Below, in pieces: positions 26,487 through 35,402 of a stretch of DNA of 64,000 nt. A program made the translations under genes and the position numbers. Where the stretch lies: the NCBI RefSeq assembly GCF_900108855.1, contig NZ_FNXY01000012.1:1-64000 (forward strand), written 5' to 3'. Source of the DNA: Dyadobacter koreensis (GTDB lineage Bacteria > Bacteroidota > Bacteroidia > Cytophagales > Spirosomataceae). Within the stretch, counting starts at the first letter, position 1; every line of letters starts with the position of its first letter. The notes under the pieces are model-generated. The model was not told the origin of the DNA. It did no database searches and saw only the letters and a program-made list of their open reading frames with translations.

Positions 26487-27008
26487 ATGGCTACTGTTAA
26501 AAGTAATTCTGCTTCTGAAATTGAGCTGACTGACCGGATTGATCAGGACATAGATAATTATGACGGCACCAATCAACAGTCTACTCAGGAAAATTTCACT
26601 TCAAACCTGAAATACCTTATTGTCGGACTATTTTTCGGAATTGTTTTTGTAAAAGCAGAAATTGTTTCATGGTTCAGAATCCAGGAAATGTTCAGACTTG
26701 ACTCATTTCATATGTATGGAGTGATTGGATCCGCTGTGCTCACGGGCTTGGTTTCGCTGCAGATAATCAAACGGTTTAAAATAAAAACGGTCAGTGGGGA
26801 AAAAATTAATGTACCACCAAAAATTTTCAATAAAGGCCAAATTTTCGGCGGGTTCTTATTTGGCCTGGGATGGGCAATAACAGGTGCCTGCCCTGGCCCG
26901 TTATTTGCACAAATTGGAAGTGGATTTCTTGTCGTGATTATTACTTTATTAAGCGCAATCGTGGGAACCTGGACTTATGGATTACTTCGCTCCAGACTCC
27001 CGCATTGA
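26487..27008 (+). CDS. YeeE/YedE (DUF6691) family protein, second half
   Basis: A 173-residue inner-membrane protein that complements the preceding gene. The hallmark FGLGWAITGACPGPLFAQIG holds the second conserved Cys. I chose ATG at 26487 (MATVKSN). The open frame runs back to 26295, but that part overlaps the upstream gene and has no membrane-protein character. The product has an acidic N-terminus (residues 1-38) followed by four helices. Its stop codon directly abuts the stop codon of the convergent methyltransferase gene, leaving no spacer. Confidence 0.85.
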   Translation: MATVKSNSASEIELTDRIDQDIDNYDGTNQQSTQENFTSNLKYLIVGLFFGIVFVKAEIVSWFRIQEMFRLDSFHMYGVIGSAVLTGLVSLQIIKRFKIKTVSGEKINVPPKIFNKGQIFGGFLFGLGWAITGACPGPLFAQIGSGFLVVIITLLSAIVGTWTYGLLRSRLPH

Positions 27009-27752
27009 TTATATTTTTTTGGCGACGAGATATAACTGCTCATCTCCCAGCATAAAAGGATCTGCTTCCAGGTTTCCGAAAGCGCCAATGATCTTTAGTC
27101 CTGCGGATCGGAACATGAAATTTAACTCACCTAAGGTATAAATATGCTGGCGGACATTGAGTGTTACCCGCTCCGAATCCGAAATAAAAGTTTGTTCAGC
27201 TTCTATATACCCTTCTTCCGGATTGTAATCGTTTTGAGCAAGATAAGTTATATTCCCTTCCACGGGCATCCAGTTTCTTACCTGAAAATTTGGAAAAATA
27301 CTTTCAGCCAGATTTTCCGTATGAATGCTGAAAAGTCCGCCATCTACAAGGATATCTGAAATCTTTTGCAAGAATTTCTGCATATCTTCCCGCGGAAAAA
27401 AACTAAAACTATTGCCAAAACAGTACGCCGCATCGAATGAATTATTTTCAAATGTGACGGTCAGTATATCTTCGCAGATCACAGTAACCGGCAAATTTTC
27501 CTGAGACGATATTTTCTCCAATTCTTCACAATACTCTGATGATAAGTCGACACAGGTAAGTTGCGCACCAAAATCAGCAAGCGGCAAAGCATGACGACCA
27601 TAGCCGGCCATCACGTCCAGAACCTTACTGCCTTCTTTCAGATCGAGCGTGTCGCGAAGAAAATCGACTTCGTATTCCGTATACTCATCGTCCTGATTCT
27701 GTTTCCAGGCCTTCTGAGGCAAACCTTTAAAATATGTATGATACCAGGCCAA
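27009..27752 (-). CDS. SAM-dependent methyltransferase with TTG start at a repeat boundary
   Basis: A 247-residue class I methyltransferase. The SAM-binding motif is VLDVMAGYGRHALPLADFGA (about 41-60), with CVDLS as the acidic end of strand 2. The substrate is unknown. Family members start with (M)xWYxxYFxGLPQKAW. Here that block is preceded by TTG (27752-27750) and no in-frame ATG, so TTG is taken as start. The codons around it belong to the first unit of the tandem array that fills 27748-28748, so the gene may have lost its normal leader. It is convergent with the YeeE-like gene. Confidence 0.8.
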   Translation of the reverse strand: MAWYHTYFKGLPQKAWKQNQDDEYTEYEVDFLRDTLDLKEGSKVLDVMAGYGRHALPLADFGAQLTCVDLSSEYCEELEKISSQENLPVTVICEDILTVTFENNSFDAAYCFGNSFSFFPREDMQKFLQKISDILVDGGLFSIHTENLAESIFPNFQVRNWMPVEGNITYLAQNDYNPEEGYIEAEQTFISDSERVTLNVRQHIYTLGELNFMFRSAGLKIIGAFGNLEADPFMLGDEQLYLVAKKI

Positions 27753-28748
27753 TGTGGTGGGGGTTTAAATTTCTGCAAAAATAGGTTAAAATTGTTAAAC
27801 GCAGGGTTTTGGAAGTTTTACGCTGAGATAGAGGAGTTGTTTATTATAAATCAAAATGAATATAATAATGAGCTCTGCGTTTGACAATGTAGTTGCGCTA
27901 AGATAATAAACCCTTTAAAACTCCGTGACAAACTCCTTTAACACTGCGTTTTGATAACAGGCCAATGTTGTGGGCGTTTAATTTCTGTAGAAATAGGTTA
28001 AAATCGTTAAACGCAGGGTCTTGGAAGTTTTACGCTGAGTTAGAGGAGTTATTTATTATAAATCAAAATGAGTATAATAATGAGCTCTGCGTTTGACAAT
28101 GTAGTTGCGCTAAGATAATAAACCCTTCAAAACTCCGTGACAAACTCCTTTAATACTGCGTTTTGATAACAAGCCAATGTTGTGGGGGTTTAAATTTCTG
28201 CAAAAATAGGTTAAAATTGTTAAACGCAGGGTTTTGGAAGTTTTACGCTGAGTTAGAGGAGTTGTTTAGAGCTCTGCCTTTTACAACATAGTTGCGCTAA
28301 GATAATACACCCTTCGAAACTCCGTGACAAAGTCCCTTAACACTGCGTTTTGATAACAAGCCAATGTTGTGGGCGTTTAATTTCTGTAAAAATAGGTTAA
28401 ATTGTTAAACGCAGGGTTTTGGAAGTTTTACGCTGAGTTAGAGGAGTTGTTTAGAGCTCTGCGTTTGACAACATAGTTGCGCTAAGATAATAAACCCTTC
28501 AAAACTCCGTGACAAACTCCTTTAACACTGCGTTTTGATAACAGGCCAATGTTGTGGGCGTTTAAGTTCTGTAAAAATAGGTTAAAATTGTTAAACGCAG
28601 GGTTTTGGAAGTTTTACGCTGAGTTAAAGGAGTTGTTTATTATAAATCAAAATGAATATAATAATGAGCTCGTTTGACAATGTAGTTGCGCTAAGATAAT
28701 AAACCCTTCGAAACTCCGTGAAAAACTCCCTTAACACTGCGTTTAACA
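27748..28748. repeat. Five tandem copies of a 185-213 bp intergenic repeat
   Basis: Units start with GCCAATGT at 27748, 27961, 28173, 28360 and 28545 and end with an ACTGCGTTT-type segment. Units 3 and 4 lack a 26-bp AT-rich block (TATAAATCAAAATGA and following) that units 1, 2 and 5 have just after GAGGAGTTGTTTA. Within each unit, AAACGCAG near the left reappears inverted as CTGCGTTT near the right, and GGAGTTGT as ACAAACTCC, so each copy can fold on itself. No conserved open frame crosses the units. The array lies between the methyltransferase start and the end of the copper outer-membrane gene. Confidence 0.9.
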
Positions 28749-28790
28749 AATGTCGGAGAAGACTGCCTTTTAAGCGAAGTTCTATAACTT

Positions 28791-30194
28791 CTACATTCTC
28801 ATCAATCCGGGCGTCAGGCGAAGGTAAACCTGGCCGGAAACAGGAATTTTTCCATATGCAGCTTTCAAATCATCACCAATTGCAAAGACGCTGGTCTGAA
28901 TTCCGGCTTGTAAAAGCGTATTTGCAAACGAAAAAAGCTGACGGTTTAATCCCAGTGTGAAAGCAGAAACTGGGAATTTTTGATCATGTGAGGCATCAAC
29001 CGGATATAAATCCAGCTCCTCCTGACTTTTTTCAACCCATTCGTATCTTCCGTATACCGACCATTTATTTAGTTGAAGATTTGACTCAGCCAGCAAAGAA
29101 CTTTCCTTATGATCGTCTCCTGAATCATTTAATCCGTAAACGACCGACGAAGAAATCCAGCAATTTTCTGATCCCAGATTTAAACTATGCTGCACAGAAG
29201 CCGTTGTTCTGTTCACATCTTCTTCGGCGTGATTAAGCTCAGGACTTTTTATAAAACCACGGGAAGCCTGTATCGCCCAGTTCGCCGACGGGTTAAACAG
29301 TAAACGGTAACTGTAAGAATCAAATCGTGGTTTATCAAAATTGAAACGGTTTTCATTCGGCTCACGGCCGGTAAAACTGGAACCTTCCATTTTAAATTTG
29401 CCATAACGAACACCGGCAGTCACCACTCCAAAAGTGATATGCGTTGCATCCTGCCAATGGTGCCCAAGTACGGCATCAGGATTATTGAACGCCGACATCC
29501 TATGCATAAATGCAGTTGGCCCCAAGGCAGGTTCGCCAGGATAACCGGCATAAATGCTAATGTCCAATTTCTTATTTATCCTGTGCGTATAACCAACGGC
29601 CAACTCGGAAATCAGATCATGCGGATGCTGACGATCAATAAGCGGTTTCCCTTTCCAGGTTTCTCCCGATTGAAATAGTAATGGATACCCTGAGCCTCCG
29701 TCAAAAATCCTGTCGAGGGAAATCATCGAACGGACTGTAAACAACCCATTTTTACCGACCTGTCTCTGCGCCATTCCCATAATATAGTTAGGCACACTGA
29801 CTTTCGAAGATGATCCGCGTTTTTCATCATTATTAAGATTTTGGCTCGTATAACGCAGGTACAAACTTCCGTGCAGCATATAGTTCCATTTGCTGCCATG
29901 TTTCATATACGCATACATGGGCGTCGCATCCGGCTGCCAGCCTGTCCCGGATCCATTACGGTTCATGGGAAGACTCAATGAAAATGCGTGGTTCATCTGC
30001 ATTTTCATGTGATGTACGGAATCAGGTTTTTGTTTCGTATCCATAACATGCATTTCCATAGAATGGTCATGCATTTCATGCTTCGTCGTATCCTTTTTTG
30101 CAGGCATTTCCATATGATTATGCTGCGCAAAAACAGATCGGGATGCAACGAACAAACTTCCCGAAACCAGAAATATTAATTGTTTCAATGTCAT
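28791..30194 (-). CDS. Outer-membrane beta-barrel protein with His/Met-rich N-terminus, copper cluster
   Basis: A 467-residue exported protein. A signal peptide (1-23, ending SVFAQ) is followed by about 45 residues rich in His and Met (HNHMEMP, HEMHDHSMEMHVM, HHMKMQMNH), a typical copper- or silver-binding composition. The rest is a run of amphipathic aromatic strands consistent with an outer-membrane barrel, with the last residue preceded by alternating hydrophobics. I do not know a named family. Position at the end of the copper gene run suggests metal binding or efflux at the outer membrane. Confidence 0.65.
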   Translation of the reverse strand: MTLKQLIFLVSGSLFVASRSVFAQHNHMEMPAKKDTTKHEMHDHSMEMHVMDTKQKPDSVHHMKMQMNHAFSLSLPMNRNGSGTGWQPDATPMYAYMKHGSKWNYMLHGSLYLRYTSQNLNNDEKRGSSSKVSVPNYIMGMAQRQVGKNGLFTVRSMISLDRIFDGGSGYPLLFQSGETWKGKPLIDRQHPHDLISELAVGYTHRINKKLDISIYAGYPGEPALGPTAFMHRMSAFNNPDAVLGHHWQDATHITFGVVTAGVRYGKFKMEGSSFTGREPNENRFNFDKPRFDSYSYRLLFNPSANWAIQASRGFIKSPELNHAEEDVNRTTASVQHSLNLGSENCWISSSVVYGLNDSGDDHKESSLLAESNLQLNKWSVYGRYEWVEKSQEELDLYPVDASHDQKFPVSAFTLGLNRQLFSFANTLLQAGIQTSVFAIGDDLKAAYGKIPVSGQVYLRLTPGLMRM

Positions 30195-30212
30195 GAGTTA
30201 AACTCTAAATTT

Positions 30213-30557
30213 TTAATGTGCTGCGGCAGTTTTACGGCAGCAACTCGGCAGTTTATCATGCGCTTTCTGATTTGCCGGCGAAAGATCTGCGTCATATCCG
30301 GTATTATTGATCGTAGCTTTTATCGCAGCTTCATTCGTCTTATCGGGATTATATTTTACTGTTATTACTTTGTCGGAGAGATCGAGATTCGACTCTTTCA
30401 CACCTTTTGACAGTCCCAGATTGCGTTCAAGACGCGCTTTACACATTTCACAAATCGCAGAAGTCTTGAATTTCACTTCCTTGTCTTTTCCATCAGCATG
30501 AACAAAATTCACGGATAGAAACAGCGCTGTTACGAATAAAATGATGGTCTTTTTCAT
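30213..30557 (-). CDS. Periplasmic heavy-metal-associated (HMA) domain protein
   Basis: A 114-residue exported protein with a signal peptide (1-21) and one HMA domain. The metal-binding CxxC is Cys36-Glu-Met-Cys39, in the first loop as usual. A second Cys pair (SCC, about residues 106-107) and a His end the tail. It probably binds Cu(I) in the periplasm and hands it to a partner. It is downstream of the metal-binding lipoprotein and upstream of the outer-membrane protein, on the same strand and closely spaced. Confidence 0.85.
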   Translation of the reverse strand: MKKTIILFVTALFLSVNFVHADGKDKEVKFKTSAICEMCKARLERNLGLSKGVKESNLDLSDKVITVKYNPDKTNEAAIKATINNTGYDADLSPANQKAHDKLPSCCRKTAAAH

Positions 30558-30586
30558 GATTGTGTTTAATTAATATGGTCAATAAA

Positions 30587-30841
30587 TTAGTGATTGTGTG
30601 CAGTCGAATCCGTTTCTGCCAATGCCACTTCCTGCAGATCCATCTTACAAACCGGGCATTTCCCCTCTTTTGCATAGGTTTTATCTCCCTCACATTGCAT
30701 CGGGCAGGCATATTTTTTAGCATCCGCAGTTGACACGGTCCCAGTTTTATTTTCAGCCTCTTTAGCTTTTTCCTGATTTCCTGAACAAGCCAGCAACAAT
30801 GTTAAGGGTAGTGCAAAAAGTACGTTTTTCATCTTTCTCAT
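30587..30841 (-). CDS. Heavy-metal-binding lipoprotein
   Basis: An 84-residue lipoprotein with lipobox LLLAC (Cys19). The mature part holds the heavy-metal-binding domain pattern YACPMQC ... GKCPVCKMDL seen in CusB-type periplasmic adaptors and stand-alone Bacteroidota proteins, and it ends in HNH. It probably captures copper at the periplasmic face. It is 29 bp upstream of the HMA protein and directly downstream of the AraC-type regulator gene. Confidence 0.85.
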   Translation of the reverse strand: MRKMKNVLFALPLTLLLACSGNQEKAKEAENKTGTVSTADAKKYACPMQCEGDKTYAKEGKCPVCKMDLQEVALAETDSTAHNH

Positions 30842-30857
30842 GATTTATATAAATGTT

Positions 30858-31439
30858 TCAAATTTTAGTCTCACCTACCCGGTCAAGGGTTTTTCTTGGC
30901 AGCATATTCGTTTTTTTAAATTCTCCGGGCGTAAGTCCTGTTACTTTTTTAAATTGATTGCTTAAATGCGCCGCACTACTGTATGATAACCTCCACGCCA
31001 TTTCACTTAAACTTAACTCATTGTAAGACAGCCACTCCTTAACTTTTTCAACTTTTTGTGCAATGATGTATTGCTCTATGGTTTGTCCGGTTTCAGATGA
31101 AAACAAATTGCTCAGATAAGAATATTCATACCCTGTTTTTTGAGAAAGGTAATCCGAGAAGTTTAACGACGCCGGCTTATGCCCTTTCAGATACTGCACT
31201 TCCTCAATGATCAACGTTCTGATATTTTCGACGAGCGTCGCCCGTTTGTCGTCCAATAATTCAAAGCCGTTTGTTTGCAGCATTTGTCTAACTTCTGAGA
31301 TTTTCGCCTCGTTCAGTTCTGATTCTGTGTCAACTTCCCCTAGTTCAATATGCTTGAGGCCTATATTAATTTTATCAAATTCCTCCCTGACAACTTTAAT
31401 ACATCGATCGCAAACCATATTTTTGATATACAATTTCAT
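30858..31439 (-). CDS. AraC-type regulator with an N-terminal HMA-like metal sensor
   Basis: A 193-residue regulator. Residues 1-70 look like a small HMA-type ferredoxin fold with a metal-binding motif MVCDRC (Cys10, Cys13). The C-terminal 110 residues are an AraC DNA-binding domain with two helix-turn-helix motifs (SYLSNLFSSETGQTIEQYI and LSYSSAAHLSNQFKKVTGLTPGEFKK). Direct metal sensing by the CxxC is inferred from the fusion and the surrounding copper genes. It is probably the activator of this cluster, lying between the TonB receptor and the periplasmic proteins. Confidence 0.85.
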   Translation of the reverse strand: MKLYIKNMVCDRCIKVVREEFDKINIGLKHIELGEVDTESELNEAKISEVRQMLQTNGFELLDDKRATLVENIRTLIIEEVQYLKGHKPASLNFSDYLSQKTGYEYSYLSNLFSSETGQTIEQYIIAQKVEKVKEWLSYNELSLSEMAWRLSYSSAAHLSNQFKKVTGLTPGEFKKTNMLPRKTLDRVGETKI

Positions 31440-31493
31440 TGATTGCTTCTGGTTAATGATAAATTAGTCATCTACTTATATTCGACTCAACAA

Positions 31494-33734
31494 TTATCGG
31501 ATGATTTTGAATCTCACTCCCGCATAAATCATCCTGCCGACAACCGGCCCCCATGCCATTCCAGCATCAAATTCTTTTCCGAAAGGAGTATTGGCAGCAT
31601 AAATCGGATTTTTTTGCCGGAAATTATTCAAATTTTCTCCCCCAAGATAAATATCCCATTTGGGAAAAGTACGCGTGATCTGGGCATTTAGATTATAAAA
31701 AGAAGGAGCTTCCGTTGACGCTTCAGACCATATTTCACCATGCCCCGGCATACCATACATTGGATCCATACTTGGCAAACGGCGTTTCCCGTTCCATTGA
31801 ACTGTTGCATCAAATTTCCATTTGTCATACGGTAGCGCATAACCAGCGTTAAACAGTACACGATCACGGCTCACAAGCATTTTGGGAAGCAAAACATTCT
31901 CATTATCCAGCCCGTAAAGCGTCTGTTTTACGTCAAAAAAGCGATAAGCCAGTTTCAGATCAAAACGTTTAATCGGCGTAAGATTAACTTCCGCCTGGAA
32001 ACTGTTCGCATATGCCTTTCCATTCAGATTGTAAAAACGCAGATATTTCGGATTTTCGAAATCTGCGACCAACTGGTTTTCAAAATTTGTCCGATAGAAA
32101 TCAGTTATGAAAGTTCCATTCATTTCCCCTATTTTAAATTCCTGCGTAAGACTTACACCGTAGTTCCACGAAACTTCCGGACGAAGTTTTTCGAGAAAAA
32201 CAACCTGACGGGAACTTACCAGATTTCCGTAATATTCAGCCAGCGGATTAGCAACCCGGAAACCTCTTCCCGCCGAGGCGCGTAAGGTGGTATTGTTTGT
32301 CAAACTGTATTTCAAATGCAGACGCGGCGTGAACTGCCTTCCAAACAGGTTATGAAAATCGACCCGCGAACCGGCAACCAACACGAATTTATCAAGGTTA
32401 TTGTATGTATATTCAACAAATACACCCGGAACAGATTCTTTCCTAAGCAATGTCGTGTCCTTATACTTTTCATCATAATTGTCCAGCATGTAACTGATTC
32501 CGGCCTTGTAGGAATGGTTGGTGTTTCCCAGGATTGATTGATAGATAAGATTGCTATACAAAGTTTCCTGGCGGCCATTATAATTTGTCAGACCAAAATA
32601 GGATTTTGAATCATGTACCGAAGCATTTATGATCAGGCCCAGACCTTTATACGGTTTGTCGGGAAATAATCTGGCTATTTTTGAGAAAAACTCATATCGG
32701 TTCACTTTCGCGCCAAAGCCGTATGCCTGAGTAGTCCCTTTCATTTCTTCCCGAAAATCGGATTGTCCGCCGAGCCGGTCTTCATGCAAAGCTTTCACGC
32801 CAAATTGCGCCATCATCCGGTTGCTCTGATATTTCCAGCGATTGATTACGTTATACTGCGTATATAATGGAAGATCCAGAAACCCGTCGCCATTTTTATC
32901 AATTCTGTTTTGGAGCGTACTGGCATGTGTCAATAAACCAGTACTCCACTTTTCGTTCAGCTGATGGGCCAGATTTAGATTCAGTTCGGCCCGGCCAAAA
33001 TTATTTAAATAGGTATTAAAATAAAGCTTTTCCTGCGTATCCGGTTTTTGAAGTTCAACATTGATCTGGCCAGTCATCGACTCATATCCATTGACGACCG
33101 AACCTGCACCCTTACCCACATCAATGGATTGAATCCAGGTTCCGGGCACAAAGTTCATCCCAAAAGTTGAAGCCAAACCCCGGATTGTCGGAATATTTTC
33201 AACGTTTGTCTGAATGTATGTTCCACTCAAACCGAGCATTTGAATTTGTTTAGAGCCCGTCACGGCATCACTGTAAGAAACGGAAACAGACGCGTTAGTT
33301 TCAAAACTCTCTGACAGGTTGCAGCAAGCCGCTTTGGCAAGTGCCCTTGTGGTAATGATTTCTGTTTGATGCGGGGATAAGCGGTCAACCGAAGTTGCAT
33401 TTGCTTTTACAACCACTTCATTCAAAGTCTGGTCGCTTTTCAAAATCACTTCCAGCTCACTTTCGGCTCCGATCTTTATGGTATCATTCTTAAATCCTAC
33501 AAAACTGATAATTAATTGATTGGAATGTAGAATTCTCGGAATTGAAAATCTCCCAACAGAATCCGTCGATGAAGCTTGTGTAGTTCCTGCCCAATAAACA
33601 TTGGCCCCGGTCAGTGGCTTGAGTTTTTTATCATTTACCAGTTGTTCGTAAACTTTTCCGGTAATGCGCTGCGCAAAAGAAGATTGCGTATAGAGAAGCA
33701 AGATTGCTCCGATTAGATATCTTTTCATTGACAA
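31494..33734 (-). CDS. TonB-dependent receptor of the copper cluster
   Basis: A 746-residue outer-membrane receptor. The order is signal peptide (1-21), carboxypeptidase-like beta-sandwich (about 22-105), plug domain (about 115-230, with TRALAKAACCNLSESFETN) and a 22-strand barrel ending in an aromatic-rich strand. The CC pair in the plug is unusual and typical of receptors next to copper genes. The ligand is probably copper or a copper complex, inferred from context. An ATG two codons in (MKRYL) is an alternative start. Confidence 0.9.
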   Translation of the reverse strand: MSMKRYLIGAILLLYTQSSFAQRITGKVYEQLVNDKKLKPLTGANVYWAGTTQASSTDSVGRFSIPRILHSNQLIISFVGFKNDTIKIGAESELEVILKSDQTLNEVVVKANATSVDRLSPHQTEIITTRALAKAACCNLSESFETNASVSVSYSDAVTGSKQIQMLGLSGTYIQTNVENIPTIRGLASTFGMNFVPGTWIQSIDVGKGAGSVVNGYESMTGQINVELQKPDTQEKLYFNTYLNNFGRAELNLNLAHQLNEKWSTGLLTHASTLQNRIDKNGDGFLDLPLYTQYNVINRWKYQSNRMMAQFGVKALHEDRLGGQSDFREEMKGTTQAYGFGAKVNRYEFFSKIARLFPDKPYKGLGLIINASVHDSKSYFGLTNYNGRQETLYSNLIYQSILGNTNHSYKAGISYMLDNYDEKYKDTTLLRKESVPGVFVEYTYNNLDKFVLVAGSRVDFHNLFGRQFTPRLHLKYSLTNNTTLRASAGRGFRVANPLAEYYGNLVSSRQVVFLEKLRPEVSWNYGVSLTQEFKIGEMNGTFITDFYRTNFENQLVADFENPKYLRFYNLNGKAYANSFQAEVNLTPIKRFDLKLAYRFFDVKQTLYGLDNENVLLPKMLVSRDRVLFNAGYALPYDKWKFDATVQWNGKRRLPSMDPMYGMPGHGEIWSEASTEAPSFYNLNAQITRTFPKWDIYLGGENLNNFRQKNPIYAANTPFGKEFDAGMAWGPVVGRMIYAGVRFKIIR

Positions 33735-33809
33735 TAAATCACGATGTGAGAAAAACTAATGTGTTACAGGAAAACCTGTTACAACATTAAATATTTAACA
33801 ATCAGTAAT

Positions 33810-34274
33810 TTATATTAGAAAAGTCTGTACAAAAGAGAGCATACTTCTCCCATGAAATAGAGAAGAGAATGATATGGTATTGGAAAAAGAGCTGGCAGGA
33901 GGGTAAATCCATTCCTGCGAAAGGAAAACGAAAGACTGAACCGACCAAAGGTCACCGTCAGCAATCATTTTCAGTGCTTTGGCATGCATTTGTGCCAGAG
34001 AGGAAACAACGTCAACTTTTTCAAATTTTTGTTGATCCTTGCAGCACTCTGTTTTTTTGAAAAAAACCTTACCGGATTCTTGCAGCGCTTTGCTTTTTGC
34101 ACAACAGGAAGAAATGACTTTCTTCTCACAAGAATCAGCTTTTTTCTCGGAAACGAACTTCATAGTCATGCCCCGCATCATACACTGATGCTCTATCAGC
34201 CCGAATCCTGTGCTGCTAACGAGCACAAGGGTGGCCATGAAGATGGTGATGAATTTATGAAATTTATTTTCCAT
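33810..34274 (-). CDS. HYC_CC_PP family protein
   Basis: A 154-residue exported protein. A signal-like helix (residues 8-26) is followed by IEHQCMMRG (the HYC-like motif), a Cys pair (SCC), a further CC in KTECCKD and a Pro-Pro (YPPA) near the end. These are the family's name-giving residues. The family is restricted to Bacteroidota, usually next to copper receptors, and its function is unknown; metal binding by the Cys/His set is likely. It lies 76 bp upstream of the TonB receptor gene. Confidence 0.8.
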   Translation of the reverse strand: MENKFHKFITIFMATLVLVSSTGFGLIEHQCMMRGMTMKFVSEKKADSCEKKVISSCCAKSKALQESGKVFFKKTECCKDQQKFEKVDVVSSLAQMHAKALKMIADGDLWSVQSFVFLSQEWIYPPASSFSNTISFSSLFHGRSMLSFVQTFLI

Positions 34275-34349
34275 TTGTACAAAAGTAAAACCTTATTGAA
34301 GCAATACCAAACAGATTGCCTTCGGCTAACTTATTCTTATTAATTATGG

Positions 34350-34565
34350 CTATAAAGATGCAATCGGCTCAGCGGCATACCCTGCTTTCTTTAAAACCTC
34401 AGCCACTTCACCGGCAGATTTATCGGTTTCTACTGACAAAATGCGGTCAGGATTCTGAAGGTCAACCTCCCATTTATCAATACCGTTTTCAGCAGTTAAA
34501 AAAGGAGTAACAGCGGCAATACAGCCTCCGCATTTTATATTGGTTTTGAATTTTAGAGTTTCCAT
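34350..34565 (-). CDS. CopZ-like copper chaperone
   Basis: A 71-residue cytosolic HMA protein with the motif IKCGGC (Cys12, Cys15). It has no signal peptide. It probably carries Cu(I) to the CopA ATPase encoded further upstream at 36691-38928. It is the first gene of the run that continues with HYC_CC_PP and the TonB receptor. Confidence 0.9.
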   Translation of the reverse strand: METLKFKTNIKCGGCIAAVTPFLTAENGIDKWEVDLQNPDRILSVETDKSAGEVAEVLKKAGYAAEPIASL

Positions 34566-34721
34566 TTGATTTAATGATTTTTAAATTGAGATAATCCTTG
34601 ATAATTACCTCTTTGCAAAGATCGGCATGAAACCCGGAATGATTATTACAGAATTAAGGAGAGGCGTTACAGAGTTTTTGGTTTTCAGGAATTTTCAGTC
34701 CCCGTTTTTCAAAACACAATA

Positions 34722-35291
34722 TTATTCCGAAAAGTTAATCGTGCTGTATATGTCTTCCAGTAAGACCAGGCAATCACCAATTTGGACACTTTCATTGTCC
34801 TTGGTATAAGTATGACTGAGCCATTCCGCTTCATTAAGTTTCTTGATTACTTCAATTCTTTTTTTTCGGGAAGAAACAAGAATATATTCCCTAAATGAGT
34901 CAATTGTTTTGTAGCAGTCAAATTTTTCGGAGCGGTCATAAGGCTCAGTAGAATCAGATAATACTTCGATTATGATTTCCGGATTTTGTAGTGCATTCAG
35001 GCCTTGTGGAGACTTCTCGTATATTGGTTTAGAACAAACAATAACCAAATCAGAGAAAGTATATTTATCGCAATGCTCAACTTTGATTAATTGATCGCCG
35101 GAAAACAAAACACAGCCCTTCTTTTTCAGGCACTTTCCAAATTCAATAAACAGGTTCGCCGCCAGAATATTATGAGCAGGCTGAGTGCCGGCCATAGCAG
35201 TCACCTCTCCGGAATTATATTCCAGTTTTACATCAGATTTCGCTGAAAGGTCAAAATATTCTTCGTGCGTCACAAGCGTTGCTGTTTGCAT
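34722..35291 (-). CDS. Uma2-family putative nuclease
   Basis: A 189-residue Uma2 protein, a PD-(D/E)xK nuclease-like fold common in multiple copies in Cytophagales and Cyanobacteria. Likely active-site residues are in DLVIVCSK and PEIIIEVLSDSTEPYDRSEKFDCYK. The biological role is unknown. It stands alone among copper genes without obvious link to them. A second Uma2 gene lies at 46883-47452. Confidence 0.88.
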   Translation of the reverse strand: MQTATLVTHEEYFDLSAKSDVKLEYNSGEVTAMAGTQPAHNILAANLFIEFGKCLKKKGCVLFSGDQLIKVEHCDKYTFSDLVIVCSKPIYEKSPQGLNALQNPEIIIEVLSDSTEPYDRSEKFDCYKTIDSFREYILVSSRKKRIEVIKKLNEAEWLSHTYTKDNESVQIGDCLVLLEDIYSTINFSE

Positions 35292-35402
35292 AAAAAGCTT
35301 AAAAATAGTGTGTGGATATCATCAAATTTACAAAATTCCCAAACTGATCATACCACCAAAAAACTCTTTATTCCAAATTTGAATATTTATCTACGCTTAA
35401 AA

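Noticed and set aside
27748-28748. The regular repeats as a CRISPR array
   Set aside because: Units are about 200 bp and almost fully alike; there are no short repeats with unique spacers and no cas genes nearby.
30493-30723. 76-residue minus-strand ORF across the HMA and lipoprotein genes
   Set aside because: It is a frame-shifted shadow of the metal-binding lipoprotein gene.
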